DNA from: Adlercreutzia muris
GTDB taxonomy: Bacteria > Actinomycetota > Coriobacteriia > Coriobacteriales > Eggerthellaceae
Length of the DNA: 64,000 nucleotides
Assembly: GCF_008831045.1 (NCBI RefSeq)
Contig: NZ_WAJS01000004.1
Coordinates: forward strand, 1-64,000
Reading direction: 5' to 3'
Within the stretch, counting starts at the first letter, position 1, and each line of letters begins with the position of its first letter. A model generated the notes under the pieces. That model had not been told where the DNA came from and did no database searches. It saw nothing but the letters and a program-made list of their open reading frames with translations. Positions 18,607 through 27,573 of the stretch are shown piece after piece. The position numbers and the translations under genes were made by a program.

Positions 18607-21353
18607 GCGGAATCACCACCCGAAGGCTTTTCGGGGCGGGAGGTCTCCGGGCATTCCGATTCGCTCAGACAGCTCTCGCTCATCGAAGCGGCCCACGGGG
18701 CTGTTTCGACGCTCTCGGAGCTCGCTCGGCCAGAACATCCGGAGCCCTCCCGGAACTTTTTCTCTGCTGCGATTCCCGTCGCCTGCGAGGCCCTTTCCTG
18801 CAGGTCGGCTGCACTCAGGTTCGCCAGGGCCAGCTGGCGGGTAAGGTTGGCGTCCAGGTAGCTGATGATAATGAGGTAGGCGTCCACGGCAATGATGCCC
18901 GCCACCATGGCCATGAGCATCAGCACCCGCGTGTTCACGTCGGCGTGCACCAGCACCATAATGGCGAAGGTGATGGCCGGCTGCGCTATGAGGGCCGCCC
19001 ACCCGATGCGTCGTAGCAGGGGATAGCGCCGCCGGAAGCGCTCGGCCCGCGCGACAAGCGTGTGGCGGAACGTGTCGGTGTCCAACAGGGCGCGGATAAG
19101 GGTGCGCGTGCGGAAATGCCCGCGGGTCTCTCCGGCGGCCTTTGCCGTGGGAGTGACCGGCTCGGCCAGCAGCAGGTCGGTGGCGCCGAGCTTCTCGTCT
19201 AACATGAGGTTCAGGTTGAAATCGGAGCGGCCCACCACCAAACCGATGAAGAAGCCGAGCGGCACGAACAGGAGCCCCAGCCAGAGCATGTCGTACAAGT
19301 AGTCCATCCCGTAGAAGCCGCCGATGGCCTCGCGCATGGCATCGATAGAGTAGGTGAAGGGCAGCATCGGGTGGATGAAGCGGAAGAAGTCGGGCATCAT
19401 CTCAATGGGGAACATGCCCGAGGATCCGGGAATCTGCACGATAAGCAGGATGACGGCCACGGCCTTGCCGATGTGACGGAAGGCGTAGGACAGGGCGAAC
19501 ATGAGGTTCACGTCCACGAACACGGTGAGCAGGCCCGCCCCGATGAAGGCCGCCGGGCTCTCGCATTGGATGCCCAGCACGAGGTCGCCAGCGCAGCACA
19601 CAAACCCCATGGCCAGGCCGCACACCACATAGAACAGCCAGCGCCCGAAGTAGGCCTGCACGGCGGTGAACTCCGGCAGTCCCTCCGGATCCACCCGCAG
19701 CTTCACCATGGCCATGAGAATGAAGCCGGCCACCCACAGCGCCAGGTTTGTGAAGAAGGGCGCCACGCCGCTGCCATAGTTTCTCACGGGGTACACAAGC
19801 TGTGTGTCCAGGGCCACGGGCGCCGCCATGAAGCTGCCGATCTCGGCGGGATCGGCTTTCAGATATTCTGCTAGGCTCTTCACGGCCGCGGAGTTCTGCA
19901 GGGAGCTAAGGTCGGTGAGCGAGCGGGCGAGGTTGTCCTCCATGGTGGCCAGGGAATCGGAGGTGGTCGCTAGCGAGGCTTGGGAGGATTCCAGCGTGTC
20001 GCCCAGCTCCGCGAGCAGCGAGCGCGCCTGGTCAAGGGACGGGGACAGGCCGCGCAGAGCCCCTTCCAGGGTGCCGCAGGCCTCTACCAGCGCATCGAGG
20101 CTGCTCGTCAGGTCGGGCAGCACGCTGCTCTGGAATGTGCCCGCCGCGCCGCGGACGGCATCGGCCCCCTTGCCAGCGACCTTGTCGAGCGCATCGGCTT
20201 CGCCTTCCAGCGCCGCGGCCGTGGAGGCCAGGTCGTCATTGGCAGTGCGCAGGGCGCCTGCGGTGGCGGTCAGGCGCTTGTTGGCGGAGCGCGCCTCGGC
20301 GAGCGCCTGGGTTACGGCGGGGTCGGCGCCGGCCGCACCGGCTTGCGTCGCCAGATCGTCCACGAGCGTCTGGTTGTCGGCAAGCAGCTCCTCGGCTGCG
20401 GCGAGTGCCGTCCGCGTGGCCGCCTCGGCGGCTGCCACGTCTCCTCTTATGGCGCCGAGCGCGCGCTGCGTTCGGGTGGCGGCGGCTGAAAGCTGCAGCG
20501 CGCCGTCGGTGGCTTCCTGGGAAAGTGCGGTTCCGTAGGTGTTCGCGGTGCTCCGCACGCTGGCCAGCAGCTTCTCCGATTGGCCGACAGCCTCCAACAG
20601 ACGGGGCACCTCATCCTGCAGGCTGGCGAGCGTGTCGTCGGCGTGACGGGCCGCTTCGCGGGTGTCGCCCACGGTGCCGACGAGCTCGCCTAAGGTGGAG
20701 CGCGTTTCAGCAATGGTGTCGTGCGCGCTCCTGATGCCGCTGGTCAAGCTGCTCTCAGCGGCATCGCCCCTGTCCTCAGCGTGGGCGCCGACCTCCTGGG
20801 TGGCATCCACCACCTTCTCTGCCACAGTCTTCACGAAGCTCTCGTTGATAGATCGCTCTATAGCCGTAGCCGCCGCGTCGGTCACCTTCGGCGCGATGGA
20901 CGACGGCTTCTCGTCCACGTAGTACTCCAGCGTGGGCTGGGTGAAATCTCCGGTGAGCACGCTGGCGAAGTCTTCGCTGAAATCTTCGGGAATCACAAGC
21001 GCGGCCCAGTATTTTCCCTCGTAGACGCCGTTGATGGCACTTTCGCGATCGGTGAGCTCCCAGCCCATATCATGGTTGTCGTGCAGCTGATCCACCACGC
21101 TGCGCCCCACGTCCAGCCGTCCCGCCTCGGGGCTGTCGCAGCCCGCATCCTCGTTGGCCACGGCCACCTTCATGGCGGCGGTGTTGCTGTAGGGGTCCCA
21201 ATTCGCCACCACCACGTACCAGGCGTAGGCCGACGGCATCGCGATCATGCCCAGCACGATGACCAGCGCCACAGGGTTGCGCATAACGCGCTTCACGTCC
21301 CGCGCGAAGATGGCGAGGATCACGGAGAGATATGCGATCGCACGTTTGATCAT
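18603..21353 (-). CDS. YhgE/Pip-family membrane protein (first gene of pair)
   Basis: A 916-residue paralogue of the downstream gene with the same plan: an N-terminal helix, an extracytoplasmic domain (AAMKVAVANEDAG, YWAALVIPEDFS), a coiled-coil Ala/Thr-rich stalk, and a C-terminal ABC-2-like membrane block. It has an extra C-terminal part of about 180 residues with two more hydrophobic helices and a Ser/Glu/Cys-rich tail. The start is taken at the ATG at 21353; GGGAAG lies 11 bases upstream and longer in-frame starts cannot be excluded. The two genes form a translationally coupled operon. Confidence 0.82.
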   Translation of the reverse strand: MIKRAIAYLSVILAIFARDVKRVMRNPVALVIVLGMIAMPSAYAWYVVVANWDPYSNTAAMKVAVANEDAGCDSPEAGRLDVGRSVVDQLHDNHDMGWELTDRESAINGVYEGKYWAALVIPEDFSEDFASVLTGDFTQPTLEYYVDEKPSSIAPKVTDAAATAIERSINESFVKTVAEKVVDATQEVGAHAEDRGDAAESSLTSGIRSAHDTIAETRSTLGELVGTVGDTREAARHADDTLASLQDEVPRLLEAVGQSEKLLASVRSTANTYGTALSQEATDGALQLSAAATRTQRALGAIRGDVAAAEAATRTALAAAEELLADNQTLVDDLATQAGAAGADPAVTQALAEARSANKRLTATAGALRTANDDLASTAAALEGEADALDKVAGKGADAVRGAAGTFQSSVLPDLTSSLDALVEACGTLEGALRGLSPSLDQARSLLAELGDTLESSQASLATTSDSLATMEDNLARSLTDLSSLQNSAAVKSLAEYLKADPAEIGSFMAAPVALDTQLVYPVRNYGSGVAPFFTNLALWVAGFILMAMVKLRVDPEGLPEFTAVQAYFGRWLFYVVCGLAMGFVCCAGDLVLGIQCESPAAFIGAGLLTVFVDVNLMFALSYAFRHIGKAVAVILLIVQIPGSSGMFPIEMMPDFFRFIHPMLPFTYSIDAMREAIGGFYGMDYLYDMLWLGLLFVPLGFFIGLVVGRSDFNLNLMLDEKLGATDLLLAEPVTPTAKAAGETRGHFRTRTLIRALLDTDTFRHTLVARAERFRRRYPLLRRIGWAALIAQPAITFAIMVLVHADVNTRVLMLMAMVAGIIAVDAYLIIISYLDANLTRQLALANLSAADLQERASQATGIAAEKKFREGSGCSGRASSESVETAPWAASMSESCLSESECPETSRPEKPSGGDSA

Positions 21354-21556
21354 GGGTGGCAAGACTTCCCAACCTACTAATACATTGCTGAAAATTATCT
21401 TCGCCCTCATCGATTGGTTGGGGCGCACCACCCGTTTGTCAACGCCTTGTGGCCGACCAGTCAAGGAAGCTGCGGTACACTGCGGGCATGCATCAAGGAG
21501 CGCCGGTGTCGGCAACGTCGCCGCGCCGCATTCCCAACTGAGAAAGGAGGCCCGCC

Positions 21557-22147
21557 GTGGCCGACCGTACTATTGAAAACGACAGCACCGATGTCCCCGA
21601 GATTCCCGAGGAGCTCGAGCGGGTGCTCGTGTTCGCCCTGGACGAGGGCAAGGAGAAGCTGCAAGGCGGCGAGGACCTCGTTCCCTTCACCGCGCTTATC
21701 GTGAAGGACAACCTGTTCTTGGAAACCCATCCCGGCGAGAACGCCGAGGAGTGCTTCGCGGCTGCTGAGGCTAACGTGCGCGGTGCCCGCGGCGCCGGCG
21801 GCTACGCCTTCTGCTACGACGGCTACATCGAGACCGACGACGGTGTGAAGGATGCCATCATCGCCGAGGGCGGCCAGCCTGGCGCCGAGGACGGCTATGC
21901 GGTGGCCTATCTGTATACGGTCGACGACGATGGCAACTTCACCTTCGAGGCCGAGCCGGCCTACATCGGCGAGGCTCCGAATTTCATGGAGGCCCTGAAG
22001 GAGCCCCTCTCCTACGCCGCCGACGAGATCGACGAGAAGTACGCCGCCGCTGGGGACGATGGGGAAGATGCCGGCGACGAGTGCTGCGGCGCCCACGACC
22101 ATGCGTCCGGCGAATCCTGCGGCTGCGGGTGTGCCGCCGAGGAATAA
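21557..22147 (+). CDS. Hypothetical acidic protein with Cys/His-rich C-terminus
   Basis: A 196-residue soluble, very acidic protein that I do not recognise. It starts at GTG 21557, with a strong AAAGGAGG 6 bases before it. The last 25 residues hold six cysteines and two histidines (ECCGAHDHASGESCGCGC), a likely metal-binding tail resembling the Cys-rich end of the MFS-CBS protein in this window. The body shows no membrane segment or catalytic motif. It is followed at once by a strong terminator. Confidence 0.75.
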   Translation: MADRTIENDSTDVPEIPEELERVLVFALDEGKEKLQGGEDLVPFTALIVKDNLFLETHPGENAEECFAAAEANVRGARGAGGYAFCYDGYIETDDGVKDAIIAEGGQPGAEDGYAVAYLYTVDDDGNFTFEAEPAYIGEAPNFMEALKEPLSYAADEIDEKYAAAGDDGEDAGDECCGAHDHASGESCGCGCAAEE

Positions 22148-22180
22148 GCTTGCGGCTGCAGCTGCGATTCGCATAAGGAA

Positions 22181-22210
22181 GGCCCCGCAAACGGAGGAGT
22201 TTGCGGGGCC
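22181..22210. terminator. Bidirectional-looking hairpin between convergent genes
   Basis: A 12-bp perfect stem GGCCCCGCAAAC / GTTTGCGGGGCC with a 6-base loop, between the acidic protein gene and the leftward flavoprotein. Confidence 0.7.
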
Positions 22211-22267
22211 TCGGTATATGTTCGGCGCGGTCCTTGGAGGGAGGGGGGGAGGGCCGCGCAGAACGGA

Positions 22268-24280
22268 CTAGAGCTTTGCGGCGGTCTGGCCGGCCAGCCA
22301 TCCGTGGGTCATGGCCATGCCGACCGAGTTGCCCGCCATGGGGGTGCTATAGCCGAAGCCATAGCGCCCACCCAAGCAGTTGCCCGCGGCGTAGAGGCCC
22401 TTGATGGGCTTCCAATCGGTGGTCAGCACGTTCTGGGTCTCATCGGTCACGAGGCCCGACAGCGTCACCATCATGGGGCTGGAGCTGTGGGACAGCTGGC
22501 CTTTGCCGCCGTAGAATGGAGGCGTTTCGATCGGGACCATGTAGGCCGCGTCCTTGCCGAAGTCGGTGTCGCCGTTGGAGGACTTGCACAGCTCGTTGTA
22601 GTGCTCGATGCTCTTAAGGAATTCGGCCGCCGCATCGCCCTCGTAGCCGAGGAGGGTTGCGAGTTCCTCGAGGGTGTTGGCGCCGAATACCGTCCCCTTC
22701 ATCATTTTGCGCTCGGCGAGATTGGCGCCGACCACCTCGGTGCCCTCGGGGTTACCGAGTTCCACTTTGGCCATGTCGGCCTCTAGCTGCACCATATAGT
22801 CGTCCATGCCGAAGTTCGGCGCGCCGTGATCGAGCGGGGCGGCGCCGACGATCTTTTTCCAGTTGGCGTCCGACACCCATGTGCACAGGCCATGGGGCTG
22901 CCGCAGACACACCTGGGTGAGCTGGGGAATGGCCCCTTCGTTGCAGAAGCGCTTGCCCTCGGAGTTGATCATGAGCATCGGGGTGGTACCCCACGGGCCG
23001 CTTGCGCCGCCGCCCAGGCCCATCCAGCCGCGCGGGCTCGGCTCGATCATGCCGCCAGCCCAGCAGCCCATCTTATGGGCTGCGCCGACGCGAAAGCCCG
23101 TCTGGGTCCAGTCGTCGGCGGTGGCACCGCTGCGCTCGCCCCACTCCATGCCCTCGTTGAGCAGCGCCCAGCACATGGCCGGATCGCCGATGAAGTCGCC
23201 GGCGGCCAGCACGACGCCCTTGGCGGCATTCAGCTGGATGTAGCCGTCCTTGCCCTGGGCGATAAGGCCCGTCACATCGCCGTTCTCGTTCTGCGTGAGC
23301 ACGATGCCGGTGGTCTCGAAGAGCCAGTCGGCGCCGTTCTCCTGAGTGTGCTTCACGATGTACTTATGTACGTACTCGATGTTGTTGCCCTGGTAGCCGT
23401 AGAACTGGGCGTTGCAGGGCCAAGTCTTGTAGCCGCCGCAGGAGATGGGGTACTCCACGTTGGCGCCGCTCCAGGCAGCCTGGGTGTTGCACAGGGGGTA
23501 CTCGAACATGTTGGACATGTCGAAGGTTCCTTCGTCAGCGACGGGCTCGCCATCGATCACCACCATAGTGTCCTTCATGTACACAGCGCTGTCGTTTTTC
23601 TTGCGCTCGTCGGCGTAGGAGTCGTAAATCTCCTTGTAGCGGTCGAACATCGGACCTGACTGCTGCACGTAGTTGCGTAGCAGGCCGGGGTTCACGCGGC
23701 CGCCGGCGCGCTTGCAGAACTCAGCCGTGATCTCTCCGGTGTTGTAGGGGCCGAAGCCGCGGTCGATGAGGAACTGGGAGTTCACGTGTCCGATGTCCTC
23801 GCCATACCAGCCTGCGAGGTTCGTGCCGGAGGTTCCCTCTTCGTCCACATAGCTGGACCAGGGCTGCATCTCCACCACCGCTACCGTGGCGCCTTCGTCT
23901 ACCGCACCGCAAGCCGCCATCAGCCCCGCGTGGCCGCCACCGAGCACCACAACGTCGTAGTCGCGTGTTTCCACGATCTCGTCCTCGGCGATGACGGGCG
24001 CCTCGCCCAGCCAGTCGCCCGGTCCGCAGTAACCGCGCACACGGCCGTCCTCGGTCAGCCCGCTGAAGGGCGTGGGATCGGCCGCTGCGCCGCCCGGGCC
24101 GCCCGGACCCCCCGGGCCACCTTTGCCGCCCTCGGCCTCGCCGCCGGTGTCGGGAGCCTTCACGTCTTCGGTTTTCGCCACCACATCGCCGCCCTGCGGC
24201 GTGCAGCCGGCGATGCCCAGCGCGGCACCTGCCGCAGCGGCACCCACCAGAAAGTCTCGGCGGGAAAGTGTCCTCTCCAT
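22268..24280 (-). CDS. Tat-exported FAD-dependent flavoprotein reductase (fumarate reductase-like)
   Basis: A 670-residue member of the FAD-binding-2 family. Residues 6-26 are a Tat signal (SRRDFLVG) with a lipobox Cys26. A Gly/Pro-rich linker (about 55-75) precedes the Rossmann motif DVVVLGGGHAGLMAA, and the C-terminus has the FAD motif IKGLYAAGNCLGGRYG. Relatives reduce fumarate, urocanate or aromatic/steroid acceptors as terminal reductases. No haem motif or FMN domain is present, so electrons must come from a separate donor. The ATG at 24280 has AAGGAG 6 bases before it. It is divergent from a luxR regulator that probably controls it. Confidence 0.88.
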   Translation of the reverse strand: MERTLSRRDFLVGAAAAGAALGIAGCTPQGGDVVAKTEDVKAPDTGGEAEGGKGGPGGPGGPGGAAADPTPFSGLTEDGRVRGYCGPGDWLGEAPVIAEDEIVETRDYDVVVLGGGHAGLMAACGAVDEGATVAVVEMQPWSSYVDEEGTSGTNLAGWYGEDIGHVNSQFLIDRGFGPYNTGEITAEFCKRAGGRVNPGLLRNYVQQSGPMFDRYKEIYDSYADERKKNDSAVYMKDTMVVIDGEPVADEGTFDMSNMFEYPLCNTQAAWSGANVEYPISCGGYKTWPCNAQFYGYQGNNIEYVHKYIVKHTQENGADWLFETTGIVLTQNENGDVTGLIAQGKDGYIQLNAAKGVVLAAGDFIGDPAMCWALLNEGMEWGERSGATADDWTQTGFRVGAAHKMGCWAGGMIEPSPRGWMGLGGGASGPWGTTPMLMINSEGKRFCNEGAIPQLTQVCLRQPHGLCTWVSDANWKKIVGAAPLDHGAPNFGMDDYMVQLEADMAKVELGNPEGTEVVGANLAERKMMKGTVFGANTLEELATLLGYEGDAAAEFLKSIEHYNELCKSSNGDTDFGKDAAYMVPIETPPFYGGKGQLSHSSSPMMVTLSGLVTDETQNVLTTDWKPIKGLYAAGNCLGGRYGFGYSTPMAGNSVGMAMTHGWLAGQTAAKL

Positions 24281-24418
24281 GTTCATCTCCTTTTGTCGTA
24301 CCCCCTCCCCAGGCGGGGAGCTCGTTGTTTTCGCGACTCGAGGCCGCTCCTCTCTTTTCCCATGTTTTCTCGAGCGAAAGAGCACCCAGTCAGAGCGAAA
24401 CGCTGCGAAACACGGTAA

Positions 24419-24437
24419 TTCACCCGAGCGGGGTGAA
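24419..24437. promoter_or_regulatory. Candidate LuxR operator TTCACCC-N5-GGGTGAA
   Basis: A perfect 7+7-bp inverted repeat with a GAGCG centre, in the divergent region between the flavoprotein and luxR. A -10-like CTATCT lies about 17 bases to its right, so it sits where an activator at the -35 would bind. The same arrangement recurs at 26949. Confidence 0.6.
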
Positions 24438-24534
24438 GGGGTTGGGCGTGGGCTATCTGGCCGATTCGGAGCGCAGTGCTAAGATGGGAGAAGAGCTCGA
24501 CGGAAGTTCGAAGTCGTGAGGTTGGGAGGGGCGA

Positions 24535-25962
24535 GTGCTTTCGAGGAGAGCGAGAAGAAGCATCGATGGGCCGCTCTGCGTAGTCCTCGGCTTGCTGTTT
24601 ACATGGAACTGGGTCATATCTCAGAGCCCTACGAACCTGGTGGTTGAAATAGGATCGTGGGCCATTCCTTCCCGAGTGGTGCTCCTTGTCAGCCTGGTGG
24701 TTGCCGGCCTCCTTCTCTTCCTTGTGCGGAGAAGCACCGCGCCGGCGGCGCCGCGGGCCCGCAAGATCCAGCGATATGCGGCGGCCCTATTCCTCGGTCT
24801 CGTCATTCTCGCCATGGATATCGTCGACGGCTCGTTCGATGGAGAGGTGGCCGGACCGGCGTTCTTCGTGCAGTCGGTGGCAATGGGAGTTGCGAGCGCC
24901 TATCTTTATATGGAGATCGGATCGCTTTTCGGTATGGAGGGGGCGCTGCGGCCGCGGGTCGTATCGGTGGCCGCTGTGGCCGGGCTCCTTCTGTGTTCGC
25001 CCTTGCAGATGGTGCTCTTTTACACGCCGGGCCAGATGAGGGAGGGCCTGATGGTCGCCTTTCTCGTAGCCATGCCGTCCTTCTACGATTGGCTCGCCGC
25101 GAAAGACGGCCTGCGTGTGAGCCGGCACCGGGAGACGGCGCGCATGCCCCTTCAGTTCGCCGCGACCCTTCTGCTCGTCGGAATTGCCTTGGGGATGCTT
25201 CAGGGGGTCCTCTCCGAAACTAACACCGGGCACAGCGTGTTCAACCCCCTCTCCGCGCTCGGGTTTCCCCTCGCTGCCCTGGTGGCAGCGGCCACGATCC
25301 TCTGCGGCCGCCTTGATTACAATCATATTATCTACCAGGTGGACATTCCCATTCTCGCCTGTGGGTTCGCCTTCGTAGCTTTGGGGGGCAATCTGTTCGT
25401 GGGCTTCGTGCTCTGCCTTGCCGGCTACTATGCTGCGTTCGTCTCACTGTGGGTTCTGGGTGCCTACCTCACAGCTGAGTCTCCTGCAATGGTGCGGTGG
25501 CTGTTCGCCCTCGTGGGGGCCGTGCTGGCAGCGGGGCAGGCGCTGGGTCTCATCGCAGTGGATACGCGCCTGTTCGGACTCGGGCGGGAGGACGCCGTGG
25601 TAATGGTCGTCGTCCTGCTCCTGGCGTGCCTGTACCTCAGCAACAGCAGCTCGCCCTATGAGAGTTGGGGAATCGTCAAGCCCGCTCAGCTCTCCTCGGA
25701 GCCTGATATGGCCGATGCCTGCGAGCTCCTCGCGGCGGAGACGCGCATGACCAAACGGGAGCGAGAGATTCTCCCCCTGCTCGCCCAGGGGCGTAACAGG
25801 AAGGTCATCGCCGAGCAACTTGTTTTGTCTGAGAACACCGTCAAGACCCACATCTCGAATCTCTACGCGAAGGTGCACGTGCACAGCCAGCAAGAACTCA
25901 TCGAGCTGGTTCGCCGTCGCATGGTCGGCTCCTCCGACCGGGAGGAGCGGAGCGAAGACTAG
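24535..25962 (+). CDS. LuxR-family regulator with polytopic membrane domain
   Basis: A 475-residue protein. About 12 hydrophobic helices fill residues 1-370. A LuxR-type helix-turn-helix follows at about 405-465 (TKREREILPLLAQG, SENTVKTHISNLYAK). In this lineage such regulators lie beside reductase genes and are thought to sense the substrate or a redox signal. It starts at GTG 24535 with GGGAGGGG before it. It is divergent from the flavoprotein, and its stop overlaps the stop of the convergent HemW-like gene by 4 bases (CTAG). Confidence 0.88.
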   Translation: MLSRRARRSIDGPLCVVLGLLFTWNWVISQSPTNLVVEIGSWAIPSRVVLLVSLVVAGLLLFLVRRSTAPAAPRARKIQRYAAALFLGLVILAMDIVDGSFDGEVAGPAFFVQSVAMGVASAYLYMEIGSLFGMEGALRPRVVSVAAVAGLLLCSPLQMVLFYTPGQMREGLMVAFLVAMPSFYDWLAAKDGLRVSRHRETARMPLQFAATLLLVGIALGMLQGVLSETNTGHSVFNPLSALGFPLAALVAAATILCGRLDYNHIIYQVDIPILACGFAFVALGGNLFVGFVLCLAGYYAAFVSLWVLGAYLTAESPAMVRWLFALVGAVLAAGQALGLIAVDTRLFGLGREDAVVMVVVLLLACLYLSNSSSPYESWGIVKPAQLSSEPDMADACELLAAETRMTKREREILPLLAQGRNRKVIAEQLVLSENTVKTHISNLYAKVHVHSQQELIELVRRRMVGSSDREERSED

Positions 25963-26885
25963 CCTGCGGGGCAGCTCTCTACGGCCACGACCGTCTTGCT
26001 CGGGTCGTCGGGGAAGCTCACGTAGGTGGTGTAGTCGTCGGTGTTGACATAGGAGAGGCCCCCGAAGCAACTCCGGGCGTCTATACCCAGGCCGATTTCG
26101 GGACATTGTCGGGCCTGGAGCACGGCGAAGGTGTCGCGGAACCGCTCCTCGTGGGCGAACAGACCGGGAAGGTATTCGAGGTAACCGTATTCGCGAAGCC
26201 GCCCCCGCGCCGCGGCGACGTTCTCCTCTTCTAGGGCCGTCCCTTCTGTGCGGCCTAGGCAGGCGTGGGAGTAGGGGGCAAGAGTGAAATGGGAAACGCC
26301 GACGCCGGCGAGGGAGCGCAGACCGCGTAGCAAGGCCGGTGTCTGCTGACCCGGCGTGCCCACGATAAGGCGCACGCCCACGTTCCCGATATGGAATTTG
26401 TCCAGAAAGAGCAGGGCGTTCTGGATATCGTTCACGTTGAAGGGTCGCTCGAGCCGGTCGAGCTCTTCCGGCTCGAGACTGTCGACGAGAAGCTCCACGC
26501 GGTTGATGGCTCCCTGGGTCCAGCCGGTGAGCGAGGCCGTGCCAACGGTCTGGGGCGTTGCCACAAGGGTCGTGGTACAGCTTGGCGTGCAAGAAAACGC
26601 CTGGTGCAGGGTCTTGGTTAGACGTCCCAGATGGTCGGGACTCAGCACGGAAGGCATGGGGCCATCGAGTCGGAAGGCGGCGACTGCGAGTGACGCGGCA
26701 TCGGGGGCGACAGCACGGGCCTCTTGCTCGAGGGCGTCGAGGTAGAGTGTGCGCGCCGCTCGGTCTCCGGTGAGGGTGTGGCCCGGGATAAAGGACGTCG
26801 ACCGTGAAACGAAGGGGATGTTCACGCGAACGATGGCTGGTTGAGGTTCGATCGTCTCAACGGGCTCGGTTGGTACAGCACTCAT
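25959..26885 (-). CDS. HemW/HemN-like protein lacking the radical-SAM cysteines
   Basis: A 308-residue protein that can be followed along HemW/HemN: the N-terminal RVNIPF strand, PSVLSPDHLGRL, the GAINRVELLVDSL region, RLIVGTPGQQ, HFTLAPYSH and the GLGIDARSCFGGLSYVN segment. Where the family has a CxxxCxxC cluster, residues 24-32 read PFVSRSTSF with no cysteine, so it should not bind the 4Fe-4S/SAM cofactor. It may be a haem-binding or regulatory paralogue (inference). The ATG at 26885 follows AAGGAGG. A GGGTGA palindrome lies 64 bases upstream. Confidence 0.75.
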   Translation of the reverse strand: MSAVPTEPVETIEPQPAIVRVNIPFVSRSTSFIPGHTLTGDRAARTLYLDALEQEARAVAPDAASLAVAAFRLDGPMPSVLSPDHLGRLTKTLHQAFSCTPSCTTTLVATPQTVGTASLTGWTQGAINRVELLVDSLEPEELDRLERPFNVNDIQNALLFLDKFHIGNVGVRLIVGTPGQQTPALLRGLRSLAGVGVSHFTLAPYSHACLGRTEGTALEEENVAAARGRLREYGYLEYLPGLFAHEERFRDTFAVLQARQCPEIGLGIDARSCFGGLSYVNTDDYTTYVSFPDDPSKTVVAVESCPAG

Positions 26886-26948
26886 CGGCGCCTCCTTAAC
26901 GGGAAACGGGTTTTTCACGACCATAGGTTATTTCAGCGAGAACGAGTA

Positions 26949-26963
26949 CACCCGGAATGGGTG
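26949..26963. promoter_or_regulatory. Candidate LuxR operator CACCC-N5-GGGTG
   Basis: Same form as the site at 24419 (five-base centre, GGGTGA half-site), upstream of the HemW-like gene. Reading leftwards, a -10-like TAACCT begins about 20 bases after it. Confidence 0.5.
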
Positions 26964-27573
26964 AAGTTCCACGTTCTGCTTCGCGCATCTGGGGATGGGC
27001 ACGAGTTGATGGCCCTTGCGAGCGTCGGCGAAGTTTCCATGGAGCAAAAATGCCGGCAGAACCGATCACTGTCCTGCCGGCGTGCTCATCGTCGCGAGCA
27101 TTCGACATCGCTCGAAGGGGTGCGCCCCGCCACAGCGGTGCGCCACCGGGTTCGCGCCGTCGTGGCGGCGAAGCCCGTCGTTGCAAGGGCCGTTAAGGAG
27201 GCCCTCGCGAACCCCAGCGAAGATCGCAGAGAAAAGAAGTGGCGCGGTGAGGAGGGGTGCCTCACCGCGCCGGAGGAGGGGGTAGCGGCATCGAGTGCCG
27301 CATCTGCTTTCAAGGGGATTGAAGCAGAGCGATGGAAGCAGGGGAACTTCCAAATCGCTGATACGAATAATAAAGCAAGACTTGTTTTCGCGTCCAGAAT
27401 GTGTATCGCCTCTCCAAGAGAACGGCGCAAATTTGGCGGCGAACTGTCATCTTGGGCGAACAAGTCGCCGTTTGCGCCGTTCAGCGTGCCGCTCGCCCTC
27501 GGTAGAGCTTCCAGAAAATCTTCGACCGCTTCCTGTATCATAGATGGGAAAACTTTTGCGGAAAGGAATTCCC
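26964..27573. other. Gene-poor region with strong hairpins
   Basis: No convincing gene. It holds a perfect 12-bp hairpin at 27241-27271 (GGCGCGGTGAGG stem), which on the leftward strand is followed by a pyrimidine tract. It also holds an 8-bp hairpin, GCCGGCAG / CTGCCGGC, at 27052-27081. A 151-codon leftward frame (27086-27541) has no ribosome site and no recognisable sequence. Confidence 0.45.

Noticed and set aside
24419-24437. Palindrome read as a terminator
   Set aside because: It lies in a divergent promoter region, has only 7-bp arms and no T-run, and the motif recurs upstream of other genes.
25959-26885. HemW-like gene called a functional radical-SAM enzyme
   Set aside because: No cysteine triad is present near the N-terminus or elsewhere in the expected spacing.
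27086-27541. 151-codon leftward frame in the gene-poor stretch before 27574
   Set aside because: No ribosome site, Ala/Thr/Arg low-complexity sequence, and it crosses a perfect 12-bp hairpin.
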